Translations under genes and position numbers: made by a program
In this document: positions 29,026 through 36,581 of the stretch, one piece after another
Numbering within the stretch: the stretch's first letter is position 1
Layout of the letters: each line of letters opens with the position of its first letter
Notes under the pieces: model-generated
The model's input: only the letters and a program-made list of their open reading frames with translations
Told to the model about the DNA's origin: nothing
The model's database searches: none
Origin: an uncultured Oscillospiraceae bacterium
Lineage (GTDB): Bacteria; Bacillota; Clostridia; Oscillospirales; Oscillospiraceae
DNA: 41,410 bases
Assembly: GCA_910587345.1 (NCBI GenBank)
Contig: CAJUKH010000020.1
Location: forward strand, 1-41,410
Direction of reading: 5' to 3'

Positions 29026-29970
29026 GTGCAGGTTTTTGATAGGGCCTATGTGGAGGCCCATCTGACGCCGGAGAAGTGCCTGGCGGTCATGGAGGACACC
29101 ATCCGCCAGGAGCGGGCGGGGGGCTGTACCCAGTATCTCCGCACCGCCATCAATATGCCAAACACCAACATTTTGGGGCTTATGCCCGCCTATTTTGAGA
29201 AGGGCTACTTCGGAGCCAAGATCATCAGCGTCTACCACACTAACGCCGGCACCGGCTATCCCTCCCATCAGGGGCAGATTTTGCTTTTTGGCGCCGGACA
29301 CGGGGAGGTGCTGTGCAGTGTGGACGCCATGAGCGTCACCCAGATCCGCACCGGGGCGGTGAGCGCACTGGCCTCCCGGGCTTTGGCCCGGCCCGATTCT
29401 CAGGTGCTGGCTCTGCTGGGCTGCGGAGCTCAGGGGGAGTCCCATCTGCGGTCCATAGCCCAGGTATTCCCGCTGCGGGAAGTGACCTGCTGGGACCGGT
29501 CGCCCCAGAACGCCCGGGGGCTGGCCGCCCTGGCCCGGGAATTGGGGGTGGAGGCCCGGGTCTGCACTGCGGCCCAAGAGGCGGTGGCCGATGCGGATAT
29601 TGTCTGCACTCTCACCCCGGCCACCGAGCCGATTTTGTACCGCGACTGGCTCAAACCGGGCTGCCACATCAACGCCGTAGGGGCCTGCGCCCCCCATGCC
29701 CGGGAGATCGACTCGGCTCTGGCCCGGAACTGCCGGTTCTTTGGAGACAATGCGGACTCGGTGCTCCACGAGAGCGGAGATTTTCTCATTCCCATGTCCG
29801 AAGGGCTTTATGGGGAGGAGCATCTGGAGGGCACTTTGGGGGATGTGCTTTTGGGCACCCTCCCCGGCCGGAAAAATGAGGAAGAGATCACCCTCTTTGA
29901 TGCGCTGGGCATGGCGGTGGAGGATGTGGCCTGCGCCATTGCCCTCTATGAAGAGGCTATGCAGGGGTAA
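29026..29970 (+). CDS. Ornithine cyclodeaminase / mu-crystallin family protein
   Basis: A 314-residue NAD(P)-dependent enzyme. It starts with GTG, with AAGGAGG overlapping the stop of the preceding gene and 7 bases before the start. The family core is present: GAKIISVYHTN near residue 65, the conserved MSVTQIRTGAVSALASRALA near 105 and the Rossmann loop LLGCGAQGESHLRSI near 130. Homologues include ornithine cyclodeaminase, ketimine reductases and SbnB, which joins amino acids in siderophore precursor synthesis. Coupling to a class V aminotransferase suggests amine or imine chemistry, for example reduction of a ketimine made by the partner. The exact reaction is unknown. Confidence 0.9.
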   Translation: MQVFDRAYVEAHLTPEKCLAVMEDTIRQERAGGCTQYLRTAINMPNTNILGLMPAYFEKGYFGAKIISVYHTNAGTGYPSHQGQILLFGAGHGEVLCSVDAMSVTQIRTGAVSALASRALARPDSQVLALLGCGAQGESHLRSIAQVFPLREVTCWDRSPQNARGLAALARELGVEARVCTAAQEAVADADIVCTLTPATEPILYRDWLKPGCHINAVGACAPHAREIDSALARNCRFFGDNADSVLHESGDFLIPMSEGLYGEEHLEGTLGDVLLGTLPGRKNEEEITLFDALGMAVEDVACAIALYEEAMQG

Positions 29971-29989
29971 AACTGCGTTATAAGGAATA

Positions 29990-30017
29990 GGGGCGGAGTG
30001 CATCTGCACTCCGCCCC
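29990..30017. terminator. Palindromic terminator, REP-like family (copy 3)
   Basis: GGGGCGGAGTGCA (29990-30002) and TGCACTCCGCCCC (30005-30017) form a perfect 13-bp stem between convergent genes, with TGTTTT downstream on the plus strand. It probably serves both genes and shares its outer arm with palindromes at 7268 and 24819. Confidence 0.7.
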
Positions 30018-30050
30018 TGCTGTGTTTTGGGGCAGGGTCAAAGAATGATG

Positions 30051-30665
30051 TTAGCCGTTCCAATCCACATCATAGGTGCGTTCCACGGCGAACTTGTTGA
30101 GATAACCGGTGGACATATCGAAATTCAGGTCGTACTTATACTCCAAACCGTAGTGGAGCCACATGACCTCGTTGCCGGTCCAGTCGGGGTATTTCTCCGC
30201 CGCCTTCTCCTGGGTCAGCTCGGTGACGGGCACCCCGTCAAAGGCGATCTTCTCCAGAATGCTCTTGTCGGTCTCGGTAGCCAGGGTCGCCTCCAGCCGG
30301 GCGATGACCGCCTGACCCAAGGGGACCTCCTCGTCCGTGGCCAGAGAGATCATGAAAGACAGCCCCTCCGACACTTTGATGCTGCCGCCGGTATAGTAGG
30401 AGTTTGCCTCCAACTGGGTGGAGGGATCGATGGTGATCCGCTCATAATTCTCGTCCACCCAGGATACCTCGAACCCCTCATCCAGAAGAGTTTGAAGGGT
30501 GGTTTCGCCCACTTTGATCTCCTTGTCATTGATGCTGATGGGCAGCAGGACCTCGGCGTTGTCCTCCTGGTCGGCGCCATCGTCGTTTGCTCCGCAGGCG
30601 GACAGAGACAGCATCAGTACCGCCAGCATCAGGCAAAGCAGGGAACGGTTTTTCTTCTTATTCAT
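30051..30665 (-). CDS. Lipoprotein of unknown function
   Basis: A 204-residue protein with a lipoprotein signal peptide (KKKNRSLL, hydrophobic core, lipobox SLSACGA). The mature part starts with an acidic linker (DDGADQED) and then a small alpha/beta domain (DKEIKVGETTLQTLLDEGFE). No known family was recognised. It starts 66 bases after rpsI on the same strand, with the rpsI terminator in between, so it is transcribed by read-through or from a promoter not seen here. AGGAG lies 7 bases before the ATG. Confidence 0.75.
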   Translation of the reverse strand: MNKKKNRSLLCLMLAVLMLSLSACGANDDGADQEDNAEVLLPISINDKEIKVGETTLQTLLDEGFEVSWVDENYERITIDPSTQLEANSYYTGGSIKVSEGLSFMISLATDEEVPLGQAVIARLEATLATETDKSILEKIAFDGVPVTELTQEKAAEKYPDWTGNEVMWLHYGLEYKYDLNFDMSTGYLNKFAVERTYDVDWNG

Positions 30666-30684
30666 GTTTTATCTTGCTCCTTTC

Positions 30685-30719
30685 AAAAAAATCCCCGGAG
30701 CCGTTGCGGCTCCGGGGAT
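30685..30719 (-). terminator. Terminator of the rplM-rpsI operon
   Basis: ATCCCCGGAGCCG (30691-30703) and CGGCTCCGGGGAT (30707-30719) form a 13-bp stem. On the minus strand a run of T follows, just after the rpsI stop. Confidence 0.9.
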
Positions 30720-30731
30720 ACGTTGATGAAA

Positions 30732-31136
30732 TCAGCGCTTGGAGAACTGAGGAGCACGACGGGCGGCCTTGAGGCCGTACTTCTTCCGCTCCTTCATACG
30801 AGGGTCACGGGTGAGGAAACCGGCAGACTTCAGGGCGGCGCGGTACTCGGGGTTGACTTCCAGCAGGGCACGGGCGATGCCGTGGCGGATGGCGCCGGCC
30901 TGACCGGTGACGCCGCCGCCGGTGACGGTGGCGGAGATATCCACCTTGCCGACGAGGTCGGTGGTGACCAAGGGCTGACGGACCACCATCTTCAGGGTCT
31001 CCAGACCAAAGTAGTCGTCGATATCACGGCCGTTGATGGTGATGGTGCCGGTGCCGTTGGGGAAGAGATGCACCCGGGCCACGGAGGACTTCCGGCGGCC
31101 GGTGCCGTACAGATAAGGCTTCTTGCTCTGATACAT
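30732..31136 (-). CDS. rpsI: 30S ribosomal protein S9
   Basis: A 134-residue S9, full length. Motifs include YGTGRRKSSVARVHLFPNG, the GGGVTGQAGAIRHGIARALL core and the basic tail ending in QFSKR, which reaches the P-site tRNA. It follows rplM with a 14-base gap, the standard bacterial pair. Confidence 0.98.
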   Translation of the reverse strand: MYQSKKPYLYGTGRRKSSVARVHLFPNGTGTITINGRDIDDYFGLETLKMVVRQPLVTTDLVGKVDISATVTGGGVTGQAGAIRHGIARALLEVNPEYRAALKSAGFLTRDPRMKERKKYGLKAARRAPQFSKR

Positions 31137-31150
31137 TTTCGGTTACCTCC

Positions 31151-31582
31151 TTAATCCATCGTCCAGGGCTCGGGCTTCTGGGCGGCGTACTTGTGCTCGC
31201 CGCCCCGGCTGATGTGCAGCCGGGAAAGGGAGTCCTTGGTGATGGTGTTCCGGGGCATCATGCCGCGGACAGCCAGCTGCATAGCCAGCTCGGGCTTCTC
31301 TTTCATCAGGGTGGCGTACTGGGTCTCCTTCAGACCGCCCACCCAGCCGGAGTGGCGGCGGTAGTACTTCTGCTCCAGCTTCTTGCCGGTGAGCACCGCC
31401 TTCTCAGCGTTGAGGATGATGACATAGTCGCCGCAGTCGGCGTGGGGAGTGTACTCGGGCTTGCGCTTGCCCCGCAGCAGGTCAGCGGCGATGACAGCGG
31501 TTTTGCCCAGGGGCTTGCCGGCCGCATCGAGGATATACCACTTGCGGACGATGTTGCCCTTGTTGGCCATAAAAGTGGACAT
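31151..31582 (-). CDS. rplM: 50S ribosomal protein L13
   Basis: A 143-residue L13, full length, with RKWYILDAAGKPLGK, GDYVIILNAEK and the MMPRNTITKDSLSRLHI segment. GGAGG lies 8 bases before the ATG. Its 80-base leader after a perfect promoter is long enough for the autogenous L13 leader known in Firmicutes, but I could not confirm that fold by eye. Confidence 0.98.
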   Translation of the reverse strand: MSTFMANKGNIVRKWYILDAAGKPLGKTAVIAADLLRGKRKPEYTPHADCGDYVIILNAEKAVLTGKKLEQKYYRRHSGWVGGLKETQYATLMKEKPELAMQLAVRGMMPRNTITKDSLSRLHISRGGEHKYAAQKPEPWTMD

Positions 31583-31665
31583 ATTGAAACCTCCAATTTA
31601 CTACTCAAAAAATGAGCGTTTTCACAAAGAAAGGACCCCGAAACTGGACCTTCGGAGCGTTTTGT

Positions 31666-31694
31666 ATTATAATACCGTTGTCCCTCGGTGTCAA
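31666..31694 (-). promoter_or_regulatory. Perfect-consensus promoter of rplM-rpsI
   Basis: TTGACA (31689-31694, minus strand) and TATAAT (31666-31671) with a 17-base spacer, as expected for a ribosomal protein operon. Confidence 0.9.
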
Positions 31695-31733
31695 CGGCTT
31701 TTTCAGCTTTTTTTAATTTAGAAAGTGGAAATC

Positions 31734-31762
31734 TTGATTATTCTTCTGTTTTCTTTTATTAT
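31734..31762 (+). promoter_or_regulatory. Promoter of the TtcA-like gene
   Basis: TTGATT (31734-31739) and TATTAT (31757-31762) are 17 bases apart in an AT-rich stretch, about 45 bases before the ATG. Confidence 0.65.
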
Positions 31763-31807
31763 CTCTTGAATACTAATTTTCAATTTTCGATTTTTGGAGG
31801 TGCCAAA

Positions 31808-32581
31808 ATGGAAAAAATACTCTCCCTGGTCCGGCGGTGCGTGGAGGACTATGATATGATCCAGCCCGGGGACCGGGTGGCGGTGGGGGTGTCGGGAGGG
31901 AAGGACTCCCTGGTGACTCTGGCAGCCCTGGCCAAGCTGTCTCAATTTTATCCCAAGCCTTTTACCGTAGAGGCTATCACCCTGGATTTAGGGCCGGTGG
32001 ACGGGGGGGAGGGGATGGACTTTGCCCCGGTGGCGGCCTATTGTGAGGAGCTGGGAGTGCCTTTTACGCTTCTGCCCAGTGAGATAAGCCATATTATCTT
32101 TGACATCCGCAAGGAGAAAAACCCCTGTTCCATGTGTGCCAAGATGCGCCGGGGGGCCCTTCATAACGCCCTTCAAGAGAAGGGCATCCGCAAAATCGCT
32201 CTGGGCCACCATTTTGATGACGCTATCGAGACCTTTTTTCTCTCCCTGTTTTACGAGGGGCGCATCTCCTGCTTCCAGCCGGTGACCGAACTGACCCGCA
32301 CCGGCATCACCCAGATCCGGCCCCTGCTCTATTGCGGGGAGGGGATGGTGCGGGGGGCTGCCCAGCGGAACCATCTGCCGGTGGTCCACAACCCCTGCCC
32401 CGCCGATGGTTACACCAAGCGGGAGGAGGTCAAGACCCTCATCGCCGACTTGGAGCACCGGTATCCCGGGCTGAAGGAGCGGGTGTTCGGCTCCATGCAG
32501 CGGCTGCCCCTCCCCGAGTGGGGACCCATCGAGCACAGGCGGCGGCCCTATGCCGAGGAAAAGGAAAAAGATATTTTGTAA
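31808..32581 (+). CDS. TtcA-like tRNA 2-thiocytidine synthetase (PP-loop ATPase)
   Basis: About 257 residues. The PP-loop VGVSGGKDSLVT, which activates the cytidine with ATP, lies near residue 30. The pair in NPCSMCAKMRRGAL plus a third Cys in VVHNPCPADGYTKR match the three ligands of the TtcA [4Fe-4S] cluster, and GHHFDDAIETF is a further family motif. It probably adds sulfur to a tRNA cytidine (position 32 in known TtcA). The ATG at 31808 is chosen because GGAGG lies 7 bases upstream; an upstream in-frame ATG adds a non-conserved, promoter-derived extension. Confidence 0.88.
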   Translation: MEKILSLVRRCVEDYDMIQPGDRVAVGVSGGKDSLVTLAALAKLSQFYPKPFTVEAITLDLGPVDGGEGMDFAPVAAYCEELGVPFTLLPSEISHIIFDIRKEKNPCSMCAKMRRGALHNALQEKGIRKIALGHHFDDAIETFFLSLFYEGRISCFQPVTELTRTGITQIRPLLYCGEGMVRGAAQRNHLPVVHNPCPADGYTKREEVKTLIADLEHRYPGLKERVFGSMQRLPLPEWGPIEHRRRPYAEEKEKDIL

Positions 32582-32676
32582 ACCCAACGGCTTGCAGCTT
32601 GCTCCAAGTGAAGCAGAGTAAGCGGACGGGAGAGATCGGGGAGTATTTGGGTTCTGATTTTTGGGATGGAAAAGTG

Positions 32677-32706
32677 AACGGAGCGGCCCTTTCGGACCGC
32701 TCCGTT
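32677..32706. terminator. Terminator between the TtcA-like and TPR genes
   Basis: AACGGAGCGG (32677-32686) and CCGCTCCGTT (32697-32706) form a 10-bp stem between convergent genes. T residues follow on the plus strand. Confidence 0.75.
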
Positions 32707-32732
32707 GTTTGTGTGTTGACTGATTTACCGGG

Positions 32733-33917
32733 TCACAGAATTCCCAGCTCCTGACAGAGATAGGCCAGATCCACCGTCCAGATCTTTCCCCGGGACAGGA
32801 CATCCCGCAGGTCGGCCTTGGCGGATTCGTCATCCCCAACCCAGTGGTGGCGGTAGGCACGGCTGACTTGATAATAGTCCCGGTTTTCCTCGTCCAGAGC
32901 CATGAGACGGGTCAGCTCCTCAATGTGCCGCTTGTAGCGGGCGGTGGTGGCCGCCGTGGGGCACCGGGCACGGAGGGCCATGATGTTGTCCGGGTCCAGT
33001 TCCAGCGCTTTTCCCAGATCCCGGTCCATGTCGGGCCGGCGGCTCATGCCGGCGGATAGACCCTCCAGCTGGCTGTAACAGAAGGCCCGGAGGAGGTAGA
33101 GTTCCGCCCGGCCGGGATAGGCCTTGATGGCTTCGCTCAGGAGGGGGAGGGCGCTTTGGTAATCTGTCTCCCGCACCAGCTGGGCGGCTTCCCCGGCGAT
33201 GCCGGATGCGGCTTCGGCCTGTTGCAGAGCGTAAGGACGGCTGTTGAGGGCGTCGGGGAGGATGGGGGTATCCACCGGACGGCCCCGGCCCTTGGCGGGG
33301 GGAGGGGCCTGATGAGGCGGCGGCGGGGGCGGAGCCGGTTGTTTTAAATGGGGCGGAGCGGCGGGGGCGGGAGGGGCCAATAGGTCGAAATCAAAGCCCA
33401 GAGCCTCCATGAAGTCGGTCATCTGCCAGGGGTCGTTGACAGCGTAAAAATCGCCTTCGCAGGCATAGACATCCTCCTCATCAGAGGCGGCCGCTGCCTG
33501 AGGCCAGGGGAGCAGATAGGGTTCAATGTCCCCGGGCGCCGCACTGAAAATACGGGCCAGAAGCGGGGCATTTCCCGGCCTGTCCGGGGGAGAGCCTGGC
33601 TCAAAATAGTCGGGTAGGGAGGCGAACCGGTCCAGCTCCATCCCGTTTTGATAGAGGAAGTAGCCCCAATAATCGTCGTCGTAGATGTAAAGGACCATCA
33701 CCGGGCTGGGGAGGGGGGAGGACAGGCGCTTGGCCAGATCCTCATAGCCGCAGCAGCCGTCGTTCAGAAGGGCGGCAGGGCCTTTGTCAAAGAGATGCCA
33801 TCGGCAGCCGTCCAGATGGAGGGAAAAGTCCGGCTCCTGCGCCGCCCGTTGGAGGGCGGTGCGGCATTTCAGCTCATCCCCGCCGGGGAAGAGGACCGTG
33901 TGCAGAAAAATACCCAT
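32733..33917 (-). CDS. TPR-containing protein with a proline-rich linker, function unknown
   Basis: A 394-residue protein without a signal peptide. The N-terminal part (about 1-180) is acidic with many aromatic residues (VLYIYDDDYWGYFLYQNG). A Pro-rich linker (about 185-215, with a run of Pro residues) connects to a helical C-terminus with tetratricopeptide-like units (YQSALPLLSEAIKAYPGRAE, LGKALELDPDNIMALRARC). Such a layout often means a protein-binding scaffold. I recognise no enzyme domain. It is followed by a terminator and preceded by the pncA-pncB operon on the same strand, about 50 bases away. Confidence 0.75.
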   Translation of the reverse strand: MGIFLHTVLFPGGDELKCRTALQRAAQEPDFSLHLDGCRWHLFDKGPAALLNDGCCGYEDLAKRLSSPLPSPVMVLYIYDDDYWGYFLYQNGMELDRFASLPDYFEPGSPPDRPGNAPLLARIFSAAPGDIEPYLLPWPQAAAASDEEDVYACEGDFYAVNDPWQMTDFMEALGFDFDLLAPPAPAAPPHLKQPAPPPPPPHQAPPPAKGRGRPVDTPILPDALNSRPYALQQAEAASGIAGEAAQLVRETDYQSALPLLSEAIKAYPGRAELYLLRAFCYSQLEGLSAGMSRRPDMDRDLGKALELDPDNIMALRARCPTAATTARYKRHIEELTRLMALDEENRDYYQVSRAYRHHWVGDDESAKADLRDVLSRGKIWTVDLAYLCQELGIL

Positions 33918-33965
33918 GGGGAACCCCCTTTTTTGAGATAGGAGATAGAAAATAGGAGATATGGG

Positions 33966-35396
33966 TCACCGTTGGGACTCCAAAAGAGCGTGCTGAAGGT
34001 CCCACAGTTTCTGGGACAGGTCCACATAGTAGTTGTGGGGGTTTTCAAAGCGCTTGACTTCCTCCCACTGAAGGTCCAGCTGGTGGGCGCAGCGGGTACG
34101 GATGTCCTCCAGAGAGGGGAGGTCGTAGACCAGTTTGCCGTTTTGGAAGATGGGTTTTAACAGGGCTTCGGCGGTGAAGTTTTCAAAGGTATTCCGTTTC
34201 CAGGTGGCCTCCGGGTCGAAAAGCTCCAGAGGCTTTGTCTCGTCCACCGTCTCGTCATGGAGGGTGATGAGGTCGGCAAAGGCCTTGCCGTCCTCTTTGG
34301 AATAAAGGCGGTAGACCTTTTTGAAGTGAGGGATGGTGATTTTTGCGGAATTTTCGCTGATTTTGATTTTGGGAATGATGGCGCCCTTTTCATCCTCCAC
34401 TGCCGCCAGCTTATAGACCCCGCCAAAGACGGGAGCGGATTTGGAAGTGATGAGCCGCTCCCCCACACCGAAGGAGTCCAGCTGGGCCCCCTGAAGGAGC
34501 AGGTCCCGGATGAGGTATTCGTCCAGAGCGTTGGAGGCCACGATCTTGCAGTTTGTAAGCCCTGCCTCGTCCAGCATCTTCCGGGCCTTGCGGCTTAAAT
34601 AGGCCAGATCCCCCGAGTCCAGACGGATGGCGCAGTCGGTGATGCCGAACTCCTTGAAGGCCTTGATGGCGTTGGGTACGCCGGAGTGGAGGACGTTGTA
34701 GGTGTCCACCAGCAGGGTGGCGGAGGTGGGGTAGAGCTTGCAGTAGGTGCGGAAGGCGGTCAGCTCGTCGGGGAACATCTGGACCCAGGAGTGGGCCATG
34801 GTGCCCCCGGCGGGGGTGCCGTAAAGCTGGTCGGCCTGGGTGCAGGCGGTGCCGGCGCAGCCGCCGATATAGGCGGCTCTGGCCCCCAAAAGAGCGGCGT
34901 CGGGACCCTGGGCCCGGCGGGAGCCGAACTCACTGATCGGGCGGCCCTGGGCGGCCCGGACGATGCGGCTGGCCTTGGTGGCGATGAGGGACTGATGGTT
35001 GAGGGTGAGGAGAAGGAAGGTCTCCACAAACTGGGCCTGGATGGCGGGGGCCCGGACGGTGAGGATGGGTTCCCGGGGAAAGACGGGGGTGCCCTCGGGT
35101 ACCGCCCAGATATCCCCGGTGAAGCGGAAGCCCTTCAGATAGGAGAGAAATTCCTCGCTGAAACAGTTCCTGCTGCGGAGATAGGCGATATCTTTCTCGT
35201 CAAAGCGCAGATCTTGAATGTATTCAATGACCTGTTCCAGCCCGGCGGCGATGGCAAAGCCGCCCCCGTCGGGGACGGAGCGGAAGAATACGTCGAAGTA
35301 GCAGATCTGGTCCTTTTTGCCGCTTTGGAAATAGCCGTTGGCCATGGTGAGCTGGTAGAAGTCACAGAGCATGGTGTGGTTGAGATGTTCCTTCAT
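33966..35396 (-). CDS. pncB: Nicotinate phosphoribosyltransferase
   Basis: A 476-residue enzyme that joins nicotinate with phosphoribosyl pyrophosphate to give nicotinate mononucleotide in NAD salvage. Family features are LCDFYQLTMANGYF near the N-terminus, EFGSRRAQGPDAALLGARAA near residue 157, LVDTYNVLHSGV near 228, and RLDSGDLAYLSRKAR near 259. It starts 12 bases after the nicotinamidase gene, so the two genes form a complete pncA-pncB salvage step. Confidence 0.95.
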   Translation of the reverse strand: MKEHLNHTMLCDFYQLTMANGYFQSGKKDQICYFDVFFRSVPDGGGFAIAAGLEQVIEYIQDLRFDEKDIAYLRSRNCFSEEFLSYLKGFRFTGDIWAVPEGTPVFPREPILTVRAPAIQAQFVETFLLLTLNHQSLIATKASRIVRAAQGRPISEFGSRRAQGPDAALLGARAAYIGGCAGTACTQADQLYGTPAGGTMAHSWVQMFPDELTAFRTYCKLYPTSATLLVDTYNVLHSGVPNAIKAFKEFGITDCAIRLDSGDLAYLSRKARKMLDEAGLTNCKIVASNALDEYLIRDLLLQGAQLDSFGVGERLITSKSAPVFGGVYKLAAVEDEKGAIIPKIKISENSAKITIPHFKKVYRLYSKEDGKAFADLITLHDETVDETKPLELFDPEATWKRNTFENFTAEALLKPIFQNGKLVYDLPSLEDIRTRCAHQLDLQWEEVKRFENPHNYYVDLSQKLWDLQHALLESQR

Positions 35397-35408
35397 AGGA
35401 TTACCCCC

Positions 35409-35936
35409 TTATCGGTTGATAACGGTCATTTGCAGGGATTCCATCAGGTCCAGGCATTTTTCATGGAGAGTTTGGTCGGGGCCGGCGGTGCAGGCGGCGT
35501 CGATGAGGATCTCGGCTTCGGGTAGGGCGGCTTTAGCGATGATGGCGTTGGAGAGGACACACATATAGGACACCAGCCCCACCAGCTCTATCTGGTCGTA
35601 CTCCTTCTCCTCCAGCCAGTTACCCAACTCCAGAGAGGGGAAGGAAGATTTGCGGATGGACACATCCCCGGCTGCTGCGGCCCTGCCGGTCTCGCCGTAG
35701 AGGGTCCAGCCGGCGGTGTCCTGGATGCAGTGGGGGATGGGGAGCTTGCGGCCCTCCTGGATGTTCAGATAGTTGGTCTGGTGGGTGTCCATGGTGAAAG
35801 CCACATCGCCCCTTTCCGAGCGGTACTGGGCGATTTTTTTGGCGATGAGGCTGTCCAGTTTCTCCGCCCCGGGGAAGCCCAGAGCGCCGTTTACAAAGTC
35901 CGTTTGATAGTCCACCACAAGAAGCAGCTTTTTCAT
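35409..35936 (-). CDS. pncA: Nicotinamidase-like cysteine hydrolase
   Basis: About 175 residues of the isochorismatase-like hydrolase fold: LLVVDYQTDFVNGALGF (catalytic Asp), a Lys in the middle, and the nucleophile Cys in LVGLVSYMCVLSNAIIAKA. It probably converts nicotinamide to nicotinate, which the next gene product (PncB) uses. The ATG at 35936 is chosen because GGGAGG lies just upstream and the fold starts there. A TATAAT box (35986-35991, minus strand) lies upstream without a good -35. Confidence 0.9.
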   Translation of the reverse strand: MKKLLLVVDYQTDFVNGALGFPGAEKLDSLIAKKIAQYRSERGDVAFTMDTHQTNYLNIQEGRKLPIPHCIQDTAGWTLYGETGRAAAAGDVSIRKSSFPSLELGNWLEEKEYDQIELVGLVSYMCVLSNAIIAKAALPEAEILIDAACTAGPDQTLHEKCLDLMESLQMTVINR

Positions 35937-36046
35937 AAAAAACCTCCCAAAAACGGGGAAAAACCCGCCGAAAAAGATTATGAACATTATACCCCCATTT
36001 GACTGCAAAGGGAAGAGCAAAGGAGGGAAAATTTGGGGAGTGGGGG

Positions 36047-36110
36047 TTGACAAAAGTCTGAACTCGGACTATAATGCCCCTTGCCGCATTTGGTATGAAA
36101 TCAGACTTTT
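36047..36110 (+). promoter_or_regulatory. Perfect-consensus promoter with a long inverted repeat (putative MarR operator)
   Basis: TTGACA (36047-36052) and TATAAT (36070-36075) with a 17-base spacer. AAAAGTCTGA (36052-36061) in the spacer and TCAGACTTTT (36101-36110) before the ribosome site are perfect 10-bp inverted arms 39 bases apart. A weaker AGTC/GACT pair lies within the spacer. The MarR protein coded next probably binds here to repress its own operon. Confidence 0.75.
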
Positions 36111-36125
36111 CAAGGAGTGGTGCAG

Positions 36126-36581
36126 ATGCCCGATCCCCGATACCGTATTTATGTCCAAAGCCGGAAGGCCATCGACCAGTTTTATCATCAGGAAGCCGCC
36201 CGGCGGGAGCTGCCCGACAGCGTGCTGTGGCTGGCCATAACCATCTGCGAGCATGAGACGCCCTGTACTCCCACCGAACTCTACACCGACTGCGCCATCT
36301 CCAAGCAGACGGGCCATTCCGCCCTGATGCAGTTGGAGAAAAGGGGGCTTATCCAGCTGGTCCCCGACCCCGCTGACCGGCGGAGCAAGCGGGTGGAGTG
36401 GACGGAGCAAGGCAGAGCCTTTGCCCAAAGCCAGCTTCACCCCCTTCTGGCAGCGGAGGAGGCGGCTTTTGAAAGTCTAGCCGCCGGGGAGCAGGAACTG
36501 TTGATCACACTGACCCAAAAGCTATATTCTGCGTTAAAAACAAAGGCCGGCAACACCGGCCCCGGGAAAGGGATTTTATGA
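36126..36581 (+). CDS. MarR-family transcriptional regulator
   Basis: About 151 residues with a winged-helix fold: LWLAITICEHETPCTPTELY, recognition helix region AISKQTGHSALMQLEKRGLI and the wing DPADRRSKRVEWTEQGRAF. The ATG at 36126 has AAGGAG 8 bases upstream; earlier GTG codons overlap that site. It overlaps the MATE transporter gene by 4 bases, so it probably represses this pump and is relieved by a toxic ligand. Confidence 0.92.
   Translation: MPDPRYRIYVQSRKAIDQFYHQEAARRELPDSVLWLAITICEHETPCTPTELYTDCAISKQTGHSALMQLEKRGLIQLVPDPADRRSKRVEWTEQGRAFAQSQLHPLLAAEEAAFESLAAGEQELLITLTQKLYSALKTKAGNTGPGKGIL

Noticed and set aside
27730..30063. A 777-residue open frame on the minus strand
   Set aside because: It is antisense to the aminotransferase and cyclodeaminase genes, has a His/Gly/Pro-rich composition without domains, and lacks a ribosome site; it arises from GC-rich codon bias.
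31583..31665. L13 autogenous leader RNA
   Set aside because: The leader is of suitable length and has some pairing, but I could not match the known fold by eye; a covariance-model search would decide.
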